21,823 nucleotides of DNA from a virus: the IMG/VR virus record IMGVR_UViG_3300021389_000179, positions 1 to 21,823 of that record; one strand, given 5' to 3'. Positions 1-6,151 of this stretch are shown in pieces. Position 1 is the first letter of the stretch, and every line of letters begins with the position of its first letter. The notes under the pieces were generated by a model. The model made no database searches. It saw only the letters and a program-made list of their open reading frames with translations, and was not told the origin of the DNA. The translations under genes and the position numbers were made by a program.

Positions 1-18
1 TTTTCCTATGTAGGGCAT
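1..18 (-). CDS. 5' end of a further tail-fibre-type gene (partial)
   Basis: The first six codons of a gene that runs off the left edge can be read as MPYIGK. The start is supported by a GGAG Shine-Dalgarno element inside the last codons of the gene before, and only three bases separate that gene's stop from this ATG. The M-x-Y-I-G opening is the same as the start of the 287-aa fibre protein at 666-1529 (MSYIGN), and it is a recurrent N-terminus of phage tail-fibre proteins. This is therefore probably another fibre that attaches to the virion in the same way. Only 18 bases are visible, so the identity is an inference. Confidence 0.55.
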
Positions 19-21
19 GGC

Positions 22-306
22 TTACTCCTTTGGGTGCTTGTCTTTAATAGCTTTGATAGTTGTCTTCCAACCATCTATGCCATTGTGATACAAGTCATCT
101 AATTGATTTGCTATTGATGGGTATTCTGCTTTTCTTTTCTCTTCATAAGTTAAAGCATCAAGTCTAGCTTGCTCTTGTTCTTCTCTTAATGTTGCCAAAG
201 CAGTATCACTAATAGGAACTAAACCTGACTTAATATAATCGTCTTGACTACCATCTGCTTCGTAGGCAAATACTTCTTTAGTTTTGTTGTTAATATAATG
301 TTTCAT
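22..306 (-). CDS. Small conserved phage protein, tail-fibre-assembly/XkdW-like
   Basis: A 94-aa soluble, charged protein. The N-terminal part (MKHYINNKTKEVFAYEADGS) looks like the start of tail-fibre assembly chaperones. The middle (about residues 40-60) is a charged helix. The C-terminal third contains YPSIANQLDDLYHNG and ends in a KDKHP-type tail, a segment that recurs in small proteins encoded next to tail fibres of many phages and is sometimes annotated XkdW-like. It lies between two fibre-type genes, which fits a chaperone or accessory role in fibre assembly. The upstream SD is weak (TAGGT), so translation may depend on coupling to the gene before. The family resemblance is from memory and the exact function is unknown. 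Confidence 0.6.
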   Translation of the reverse strand: MKHYINNKTKEVFAYEADGSQDDYIKSGLVPISDTALATLREEQEQARLDALTYEEKRKAEYPSIANQLDDLYHNGIDGWKTTIKAIKDKHPKE

Positions 307-313
307 AATTTAC

Positions 314-664
314 CTAACTTAATTCTGTCCATATTTTAGATGTATGTGTTGCTGATGGCACTAAATAAGTAGCACCATTAGGAACTATACTACTAATACT
401 ACACCAATGCCCTGCCGAATTTGAAGATAGTTGTGCAGTACTACCATTAACTCTAAATTCAAATTGTGTAGCACTAGTATGATATACATTGACTTCTACA
501 AAAATTGACCTGCCAGTTGTGTTTGTATAAGTAGTACCAAATGCTCTTGTAGGTTGTGAACGAGTTTGACCTTGACCGATTGCACCTGCACCACTTACAG
601 TTCCACTAAATGCATAGGTATCTGCTAAGTTCATTGACTCAGCTTGAATTTTACTTAATGCCAT
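314..664 (-). CDS. Small tail-fibre/virion protein
   Basis: A 116-aa protein. The N-terminus (MALSKIQAESMNLADTYAFS) resembles the stem segment of phage tail fibres, in which a short helix with S-x-x-L-A-D-x-x-A-F-x-G-T leads into a beta-rich head. The rest is Ser/Thr/Gly-rich beta sequence with FGTTYTNTTGRSIFVEV, like the small jelly-roll heads of fibre tips. AGGAG, 5-6 bases before the ATG, lies inside the last codons of the 287-aa fibre gene, and one base separates the stop from the start, so translation of the two is probably coupled. It is probably a fibre head or a decoration subunit that works with its neighbour. No enzymatic motif is seen. Confidence 0.65.
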   Translation of the reverse strand: MALSKIQAESMNLADTYAFSGTVSGAGAIGQGQTRSQPTRAFGTTYTNTTGRSIFVEVNVYHTSATQFEFRVNGSTAQLSSNSAGHWCSISSIVPNGATYLVPSATHTSKIWTELS

Positions 665-665
665 T

Positions 666-1529
666 CTATGCTCCTAATCTTATAAAGGTGAAGGTTGTAA
701 GATTAACAGAAGTTGCACCTCTTGTAATTACTGTTCCCCCTGGTGGAACTAAACAAAATCTTACTTTTACATTTGAGGTGTCAGATACATTTACAAAAGT
801 TTCTGTAGAATGTTGAACATATGTAGTTGTAGTAATATGTTTTAAAGATGGTGTTGATTCAGCAAAAGAATTGTAAGAAGAATTATTTGTAGTTACTTGA
901 ATTTGCCCAGTAATGTATCTTGAATCAGTGCTTCCATCTGCATTAGCAAAAGTTGCTCTTACCAAATAAATACCAGTTGTTGGAAAAGTAAAAATACCAG
1001 AAGAAACAGACATTGCTGTTCCTATAGTTCCTTGCCCAGTAGTATCTATTCTTTCGACATCAGTAATTGGAGTAAGATTTCCAGTTGTATCACCAGTTTT
1101 TCTCCATTGGTCTGCCATAGCAGTAGACATACCAGTACCACCATTAGCTACTGGCAATACACCAGTAACCTTTGATGTAAGGTCTACTGCACTATCAGCT
1201 ATCTTTGCTGTGCCGACTGCACTATCAGCTATCTTTGCTGTGCTGACTGAGCCATCAGGTGGAACAGTTGTTTGAATAGCTAGACCGATATACTGAACGT
1301 AACAGCTATCTGTATTGGCTATGGCCTCACTTAAGGTCAATGTAGTACCTGAGGCTGTAAAGGCCTTACCTGAGCCACCCTCTTGTTTTACGTTATTAAT
1401 GTAAAGAAGGATGTCGTTTTCGTTACTTACAGGGTGGCTGAGTGTATAACTTGTACCACCATTACCTGTGATGTCTTGCTTTACCATTGCCGAGTAAGCC
1501 GTTTGTGATTGATTACCTATGTAACTCAT
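666..1529 (-). CDS. Tail fibre protein with C1q/TNF-like C-terminal head
   Basis: A 287-aa protein with modular fibre organisation. Residues 1-90 start with MSYIGNQ and contain TSYTLSHPVSNENDILLYIN, a virion-attachment beta domain common at the N-termini of podovirus fibres. Residues about 92-135 form a short repeated stalk (STAKIADSAVGTAKIADSAV, then a VLPVANGGTG motif). Residues about 140-287 form a beta-rich head in which GIFTFPTTGIYLVRATF and the closing FTFIRLGA resemble C1q/TNF-like trimeric jelly rolls, often the receptor-binding tip. The start is fixed by TAGGAG five bases upstream, overlapping the stop of the gene before. The fold assignment is from motif recognition only. Confidence 0.75.
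   Translation of the reverse strand: MSYIGNQSQTAYSAMVKQDITGNGGTSYTLSHPVSNENDILLYINNVKQEGGSGKAFTASGTTLTLSEAIANTDSCYVQYIGLAIQTTVPPDGSVSTAKIADSAVGTAKIADSAVDLTSKVTGVLPVANGGTGMSTAMADQWRKTGDTTGNLTPITDVERIDTTGQGTIGTAMSVSSGIFTFPTTGIYLVRATFANADGSTDSRYITGQIQVTTNNSSYNSFAESTPSLKHITTTTYVQHSTETFVNVSDTSNVKVRFCLVPPGGTVITRGATSVNLTTFTFIRLGA
1186..1243 (-). repeat. Tandem 28/30-bp repeat inside the fibre stalk
   Basis: A 28-bp sequence starting ACTGCACTATCAGCT on the plus strand occurs at 1186-1213 and again without change at 1216-1243, a period of 30 bases. The repeat encodes two consecutive copies of the decapeptide TAKIADSAV(G/D) in the fibre stalk. A third, degenerate beginning (GACTGA) follows. The perfect DNA identity suggests a recent duplication that lengthens the stalk by ten residues and keeps the frame. 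Confidence 0.9.
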
Positions 1530-1537
1530 GGCAGCTC

Positions 1538-1876
1538 CTATGTACTTATTTCTTGGACATAGCTGACTGCTACATCCATTGAGCTACCGACTGAGCTTTT
1601 GAAGTATAGACGGTCACCACTTTCGACTATTAACTTAGAGTTAATTGCCAGTGATCCACCACTTGGGATGGGTGCATCTTTTACAATGTAAAATGTAACC
1701 TCTGATCCACTTATTGTTTTCTTAAGGTAGCAACTACCTGTAATAGCATTGGCAGTTATGTTTGCCATGTTGATACCGATAATGGTGTTGTAGTGTGAGA
1801 AGTTAGCTCCGTCAGGTGCATCTGCTTCAGATGTTCCTACGGCATTAAGTAATATTCGTCTAAAATTTTGAGCCAT
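1538..1876 (-). CDS. Small virion/tail structural protein
   Basis: A 112-aa protein that starts MAQNFRRILLNAVGTS and contains IGINMANIT...YIVKDAPIPSGGSLAI near its centre and a GDRLYFKSS segment towards the end. This pattern is a basic N-terminal arm followed by a small beta barrel with the IVKDAPIPxGG signature. It recurs in small structural proteins beside fibre genes of marine phages. The SD AAGGAA lies 7 bases before the ATG. The position between two fibre genes suggests a collar, fibre-adaptor or decoration role, which cannot be decided from the sequence. There are no cysteine pairs, membrane segments or enzyme motifs. Confidence 0.65.
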   Translation of the reverse strand: MAQNFRRILLNAVGTSEADAPDGANFSHYNTIIGINMANITANAITGSCYLKKTISGSEVTFYIVKDAPIPSGGSLAINSKLIVESGDRLYFKSSVGSSMDVAVSYVQEIST

Positions 1877-1888
1877 TGTTTATTCCTT

Positions 1889-2839
1889 TTATAAAGCTGC
1901 CGACATTGCTATAGCAAAGCCTTGTGATGCCGTATTGCTTGCTGCTGCTTCTATAGGTATCCAAGAACTTCCGTTATAATATTTAAGTTTATTTACTGTA
2001 TTATTAAAAAATATATCGCCTGCAGTATGACCTGAAGATGGATCTGAAGACCCTGATCCAAGGTAAACGGCTTGGAATGATGTAAGTGATCCTTGTGCAT
2101 TGGATGCTGCAGACTGAGCTGCCTCGGCATAATACTTTGCTGAGTAAACACCACCTGCAACTGCTGTTGATGTAGTAAAACCTGAGCCTCCACCCAATGC
2201 CCAGTTCTTAGCAGATCCAACAGTTAATGAACCACCAATTGCATAACTTTTAGATGAATAATCTGATCCGTCTACAGTAGTACTATCAGCTTTTGTTGCC
2301 CAAGACTTTGCAGATCCACCACCCGTGGCATCAACTATTGTATTAGTTGCCCAAGCCTTAGCTGAGTAGTCTGAGGTACTTGGCACTAAGTCATCAATCT
2401 TTACTGCGTAATGACCTGCGGTAGTAGCTGAACCTGCTGCCGCAGTCGCTGATCCACTTGCATTGGTTTCACTAGTAGATGCTGCTGACTGACTTGCCGT
2501 AGCTAAAGTAGAATAGTGTAATGCTGAATATAAACCTGAGGTTCCACCGTTAGTTGATGACAAACTAAATGAGCTGTTATGTGGATTTACTGCTAATTTT
2601 TGTGCATCGGCTTGATGGTTTGTTGAAGCTGTTAATGTTGAAGCTGCACTTGTTGCTGCGTCTGCTGCAATGGTTGCGTTTGTTACAATTGAAGCTAAAC
2701 TAGCAGCAGAATTATCTTCACTTATTTTTGCAGCATCTGCAGACGCAGAGGCAGCATTAGCATATACTTCTATTGTTGAAGCATACGTTTGTAATGCAGT
2801 AGCATTAGCTCCAGTTATTTGAAAAACAGATGTTGCCAT
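1889..2839 (-). CDS. Ala/Ser-rich tail fibre protein with SAK-W/Y repeats
   Basis: A 316-aa protein. Residues about 1-145 are Ala/Ser/Thr-rich with heptad-like spacing, typical of a trimeric stalk. Residues about 156-245 hold degenerate repeats built on (D)YSAKAWA, GSAKSWA, DYSSKSYA, GSAKNWA and VYSAKYYA, a fibre-shaft motif seen in many phage fibres. Residues about 255-297 contain YLGSGSSDPSSG...GDIFFN and LKYYNGSSW, a small C-terminal domain common at fibre tips. The start is supported by GAGGT four bases upstream. It directly follows the adaptor gene in the operon. It is clearly a virion fibre; receptor and partner subunits are unknown. Confidence 0.8.
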   Translation of the reverse strand: MATSVFQITGANATALQTYASTIEVYANAASASADAAKISEDNSAASLASIVTNATIAADAATSAASTLTASTNHQADAQKLAVNPHNSSFSLSSTNGGTSGLYSALHYSTLATASQSAASTSETNASGSATAAAGSATTAGHYAVKIDDLVPSTSDYSAKAWATNTIVDATGGGSAKSWATKADSTTVDGSDYSSKSYAIGGSLTVGSAKNWALGGGSGFTTSTAVAGGVYSAKYYAEAAQSAASNAQGSLTSFQAVYLGSGSSDPSSGHTAGDIFFNNTVNKLKYYNGSSWIPIEAAASNTASQGFAIAMSAAL

Positions 2840-2847
2840 ATTTACCT

Positions 2848-3516
2848 CTAATTAATTATATCAAGTTCAAAAGAAACACTTGGTTGTACTTTTGCATCTA
2901 CAGATGCTTGATCAGTACTTAAAATAAGCTCTTCTATTTCTGATTTCATTTGGTTGTACGATGATTCATAAATTGGTTTGCGATCATCATTAAAATAATC
3001 TGCAGCGTATATGCATGCACCATAAGTTATTAAATCTGGAGAAACTAAAGACAAAGTATTTGTATCAGTATCATTAGTTAATGTTTCTGCTTCACCTCTG
3101 TACACAAAATGAAAAACTGTGCCTACTGTAGGTATAGGTTTTACGTACCAAAAGTTTTGTAGTCGAGTATAATATTGAGGTTTTCCAGTTTGTGGAAGTG
3201 ATCCAGATAATTCTATAAATCTACTTAAAGGCACACGATTAAGTACAGCATCGTTAGATTGTGTTAATCCTGTATATGCTTGAACCATTTCAATATAGTC
3301 GCCTGGTATATAAACTTTACCACCAGCTTGATCATAAAGTTGTGAAGATGTTGTTCCAACAGTAATTGAAAATAGTTTTTCTAATCCTGGAAATCTTAAT
3401 GTTCTTTGAATTTTTTGTGATGCACTTTTTAAAAAACTTTTTGCTAAATCTGTAGTGCAGTCGGATCGGTTAATTAGATTTTTTACATCGTTTTGTAATT
3501 CTAGGTAAGTTGCCAT
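2848..3516 (-). CDS. Head-to-tail adaptor (T7 gp11 / P22 gp4-like)
   Basis: A 222-aa protein. The N-terminus MATYLELQNDVKNLINR followed by FLKSASQKIQRTLRFPGLEK is the typical helical start of podovirus adaptors (T7 tail tubular protein A gp11, P22 gp4), which form a ring below the portal and receive the nozzle. The middle has a beta-rich part with YIPGDYIEMV, PLSRF and a QYYTRLQNFWYVKP segment, and the C-terminal helix carries YGACIYAADYF, also typical of this group. The SD AAGGA lies 7 bases before the ATG. In T7 the adaptor gene also follows the capsid gene, as here with one small gene between. The nozzle that should bind it is encoded far upstream at 18632-20299. Confidence 0.75.
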   Translation of the reverse strand: MATYLELQNDVKNLINRSDCTTDLAKSFLKSASQKIQRTLRFPGLEKLFSITVGTTSSQLYDQAGGKVYIPGDYIEMVQAYTGLTQSNDAVLNRVPLSRFIELSGSLPQTGKPQYYTRLQNFWYVKPIPTVGTVFHFVYRGEAETLTNDTDTNTLSLVSPDLITYGACIYAADYFNDDRKPIYESSYNQMKSEIEELILSTDQASVDAKVQPSVSFELDIIN

Positions 3517-3527
3517 TTAAATTTCCT

Positions 3528-3806
3528 TTAATGAGTAAGGAAACGCTCACAATCATGATTTTTTAACCATTTGATAATATCTTTAACTGGAGCTTTATAT
3601 ACGTCTATACCTTCTCTTAGCATTTGATCAACTACAGCAACTGGAATAGATGCAAGTTTCATCATATCTTTAGAGTCAGTCCAACCACCTTGTTCTTTTT
3701 GATAATCTAAACTTTTCAAAAAATGATCCGGTATTTCTTGGGTTTTGGTTGTATATAATTTATTTCCTTCTTGCACAATGTTGTGCTTAATATCTTTAAT
3801 ATCCAT
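3528..3806 (-). CDS. Small conserved phage protein downstream of the capsid gene
   Basis: A 92-aa soluble protein that I cannot assign to a function. The C-terminal half contains KLASIPVAVVDQMLREGIDV followed by a VKDIIKWLKNHDCERF-type end. This arrangement recurs in small proteins next to capsid genes of environmental phages. The start has the best SD of the region (AAGGAG, five bases before ATG). It follows the major capsid gene after a strong hairpin whose loop is complementary to this SD, so its expression may be set apart from that of the capsid gene. A head-completion or accessory role is guessed from position only. Confidence 0.65.
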   Translation of the reverse strand: MDIKDIKHNIVQEGNKLYTTKTQEIPDHFLKSLDYQKEQGGWTDSKDMMKLASIPVAVVDQMLREGIDVYKAPVKDIIKWLKNHDCERFLTH

Positions 3807-3810
3807 AAAT

Positions 3811-3843
3811 TCTCCTTAAATAATGGGACGCCTTGCAAGGAGA
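3811..3843 (-). promoter_or_regulatory. Shine-Dalgarno of the 92-aa gene with complementary upstream loop sequence
   Basis: On the minus strand the SD of the gene starting at 3806 reads TAAGGAGA (3818-3811). The loop of the hairpin just upstream contains TCTCCTTG (3843-3836). These pair over eight positions, seven Watson-Crick plus one G-U. If the hairpin forms, loop-to-SD pairing would make an H-type pseudoknot that hides the ribosome site. If it does not form, a simple stem could do the same. This is a structural possibility read from the sequence and is untested. Confidence 0.4.
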
Positions 3844-3861
3844 GCTAAATCAAGACGCCCC
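3825..3861 (-). terminator. Strong hairpin after the major capsid gene, probable (partial) terminator
   Basis: On the minus strand GGGGCGTCTTG (3861-3851) pairs along all 11 positions, with two G-U pairs, with CAAGGCGTCCC (3835-3825). The loop is 15 bases. The hairpin begins eight bases after the capsid stop codon and is followed by ATTATTTAA, a weak U-tract. The position matches the terminator after gene 10 in T7, which lowers transcription beyond the most highly needed capsid gene. The weak U-tract suggests partial termination or 3'-end protection of the capsid message rather than a full stop. Confidence 0.6.
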
Positions 3862-3869
3862 ATAATTAA

Positions 3870-4799
3870 TTAAGCTAAGTCGTAAATATAACCGGATAAG
3901 TTATAGTTAGCGTGCTTTAAGCCATATTCAGTTACCAATGCGTGGGTATCTGCATCACCTGTCTTAGCAAGTAATTCTCTAGTCATTGGACGTAGTTCTG
4001 CTATTTTCCAATCTGAAGGATCATATAAGAATGCAACGTCAGGTCTCATAAACCTATTCATTACAACTCTATATTCACCGTATGGAGAAATATATACATC
4101 AACAACGTTCACAAGAGTTCTACCACCGTTTGAAAAGTGCTCTTGTCTAGCGTTTCCACTTCCAACTGCTGATCGAGTATATCCAGCAATAACAGTTGAG
4201 TCAGCAGGCTTAATCATAAGGATAGATGCTTCTGCACCATCATCATAAAGAGCATCACCTAGAGACAATATATTAGCCTCAGATAGTGTTGCTGAAGTAC
4301 CTGCATCAACTTTATTTGCAATCATTGCATTTGAAGCTGCATCATTACCCCAACAGTTAGCAGTAAATCTTGCAGTAGTAGCGTTACCGACTGCAGCGTT
4401 ATTACCACCAGTTGCTCTATTACCTACCAAGTTGAATTCTATATCTCGTTTGAATTCTGCTGCTTTCTTTGAAAGTTGATAGGCTGTCTCTTTGGCCCTT
4501 CCGTATGCATCGACTGCATCTGAAGTTGCTGAGACTTTAATAGTATGAGATTGAATCTGAGTATAATTTGATCTCATAGTAGTTGGTGTTAATGTAGCGT
4601 CAGAAAAGTCAGCTCCCTCAACTCTTGCATTTTCTGCAGTTGAAGCTAGTGAATCTTCTTGCCATTGAAACAAAGTATTACTTACGCTTTCTTTACCAAT
4701 TGATGATTGGAAAGGTGTCGCGGTTGGAGAAATATTAGAGATAATATCTGAAATATCTTCCTTTATACCTACTTCTTGGTAGGTTTGCCATGTAGCCAT
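3870..4799 (-). CDS. Major capsid protein (SU10 / DUF5309-like, HK97 fold)
   Basis: A 309-aa protein. Residues about 12-36 read KEDISDIISNISPTATPFQS, followed by NTLFQWQEDSL and an EGADF segment. This is the characteristic N-terminal signature of the SU10-type (DUF5309) major capsid family, which adopts the HK97 fold and builds the icosahedral shell. The centre has a conserved R-x-x-E-F-K-R-D-I-E helix (spine-like) and the C-terminal half has DVYISPYGEYRVVMNRFM and a closing ELLAKTGDADTHALVTEYGL, also typical of the family. It follows the scaffold gene, as usual. The SD GAGAAGGA lies about 8 bases upstream of the ATG. A short compact hairpin follows the stop. No separate capsid protease gene was seen. 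Confidence 0.88.
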   Translation of the reverse strand: MATWQTYQEVGIKEDISDIISNISPTATPFQSSIGKESVSNTLFQWQEDSLASTAENARVEGADFSDATLTPTTMRSNYTQIQSHTIKVSATSDAVDAYGRAKETAYQLSKKAAEFKRDIEFNLVGNRATGGNNAAVGNATTARFTANCWGNDAASNAMIANKVDAGTSATLSEANILSLGDALYDDGAEASILMIKPADSTVIAGYTRSAVGSGNARQEHFSNGGRTLVNVVDVYISPYGEYRVVMNRFMRPDVAFLYDPSDWKIAELRPMTRELLAKTGDADTHALVTEYGLKHANYNLSGYIYDLA

Positions 4800-4832
4800 T
4801 TAATTTTATCCTTCTCTAAAAATGACGTTAAT

Positions 4833-5879
4833 TTATTTTTGCCACTTTGATAGAAAAGCATTTGTTGCATCATCGGTAGATCCTGATCTATGTAATTTAT
4901 CCATAGCGTCACTTTGTCTTTTTTTAGCTGTGGTTGGATTACTAGTACCTGATTTTAAAACTCGTTTTTGTTTCCTCACAACTCTTTTTTGTGTGGCAAC
5001 TTTTTTACCTTGATCGTATCTCATAGCTTTAATCATCATTTCTATAGCTGTAGGTTCGACAATAGTATCGACAACTTCAGCTGTTAAACCTTGATTAATA
5101 GCGTATGATCTAACATCACTGTATAAGTTTTGAGACCAATCAGGAACTCGTTCTTGGAGTACCTTTATAGTTTTTGATGCTTCTTCTTGAAGTCTTTTAT
5201 GATAGTCATTTTTTACTTGTTGAGCATACTTAGATGCTTCTTGAGTAAAAAAATCTAAATCTTCTTTAGCCATTTGAGACTCTCGTCTTAATTGCATAAA
5301 GTCATCATCACTCATAGTTTTTGCAGCCACTAACATGTCGACTTCTGCGTATGGCTTATAACGATCCTGAGCTTTTTCCATAAGCTTTTGTAAGGACGCT
5401 TCGTATTGTAATGATTTGTCTTCAAGTGCTTTTCGTTGAGTAGCAACTTCTTGCGATTTTATTGTTAGAGATTTTTCTTGACCATGTAATCGTTTAAGAT
5501 CTTTAACAGATACTTCTAACTCGTCATTTCCTACTTTAACTTTTGTAACCATATTATCTTCAGCAATAATAGCTTTAGGTGTTTCCTCGTCGACAATAGT
5601 TTCATTGCCATCTTCGTCAACTTCAACAGTTACATATTCGTATTGATCTGAGTCTTCTTCTTTAAGGTCTGCTTTTTCTTCTTTAACTTCTTCTTGATCA
5701 GGCGCTTCTTCTGCTGCTCTAACTTCATCAACAGGTTTAGCGTCGTCTTTAGTCTCGTTTTCTTCTGGCTTTTCAGCGGATTCCCACTGAGACATAAAGG
5801 CATTTTCTGCTTCTTCGGACGAACCAAAAGAAGCATCAAAAGGTGATTTTTCAGCAGACGCATTTGTAGTCTCTGACAT
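4833..5879 (-). CDS. Scaffolding protein
   Basis: A 348-aa, strongly charged protein directly upstream of the capsid gene, the usual place for the scaffold that directs procapsid assembly and then leaves. Residues about 1-105 are very acidic and low in complexity (long Glu/Asp/Lys runs). Residues about 110-260 are predicted-helical and coiled-coil-like with many Gln/Lys/Glu. The C-terminal 60 residues are basic (KKVATQKRVVRKQKRVLK), like the coat-binding end of other scaffolds. A near-duplicate peptide (NAFMSQW near residue 26, NAFLSKW near residue 340) stands at both ends. The SD GAGGAA lies in the last codons of the gene before. Confidence 0.8.
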   Translation of the reverse strand: MSETTNASAEKSPFDASFGSSEEAENAFMSQWESAEKPEENETKDDAKPVDEVRAAEEAPDQEEVKEEKADLKEEDSDQYEYVTVEVDEDGNETIVDEETPKAIIAEDNMVTKVKVGNDELEVSVKDLKRLHGQEKSLTIKSQEVATQRKALEDKSLQYEASLQKLMEKAQDRYKPYAEVDMLVAAKTMSDDDFMQLRRESQMAKEDLDFFTQEASKYAQQVKNDYHKRLQEEASKTIKVLQERVPDWSQNLYSDVRSYAINQGLTAEVVDTIVEPTAIEMMIKAMRYDQGKKVATQKRVVRKQKRVLKSGTSNPTTAKKRQSDAMDKLHRSGSTDDATNAFLSKWQK

Positions 5880-5881
5880 TT

Positions 5882-6133
5882 CTATTCCTCATTCTTTTCT
5901 AAAATTTGATTTTTCATTAGTACTTGTTGATTTAAAGTATTAATGACTTCTTGAACTGATCGTGCACTATAATAAGCAATATTTCGCTCGTCACCTTGCG
6001 ATGGATCAGTATTAAAGAATACTTGAACATATTGATCTAGTAATCCTTTAACAACTTTATTAAAACTTTCGTTTTTTAAAAGCTGCTCAGCTTCTTGGCC
6101 TTGATTGACCAATTGCTCTTCATTCGCACTCAT
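5882..6133 (-). CDS. Small conserved protein between portal and scaffold
   Basis: An 83-aa acidic, all-helical protein. The pattern A-E-Q-L-L-x-N-x-x-F, then a helix ending in F-F-N-T, then a D-E-R-x-x-A-Y-Y-S-A-R stretch and a final Gln/Leu-rich helix recurs in small proteins found between portal and scaffold genes of many podo- and siphoviruses. No function is established to my knowledge; an assembly role is inferred from position. AAGGAG six bases before the ATG supports the start, and two bases separate its stop from the scaffold ATG. Confidence 0.7.
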   Translation of the reverse strand: MSANEEQLVNQGQEAEQLLKNESFNKVVKGLLDQYVQVFFNTDPSQGDERNIAYYSARSVQEVINTLNQQVLMKNQILEKNEE

Positions 6134-6151
6134 ATATCTCTCCTTAAAATA

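Noticed and set aside
4822-5013. Short plus-strand hydrophobic frame opposite the end of the scaffold gene
   Set aside because: It looks membrane-like only because it is antisense to Lys/Arg/Glu-rich coding sequence; no start signal and wrong strand.
5630-5863. Second minus-strand frame rich in Lys and Leu within the scaffold gene
   Set aside because: It is the out-of-frame reading of the Glu/Asp/Lys-rich repeats of the scaffold and has no SD or recognisable motif.
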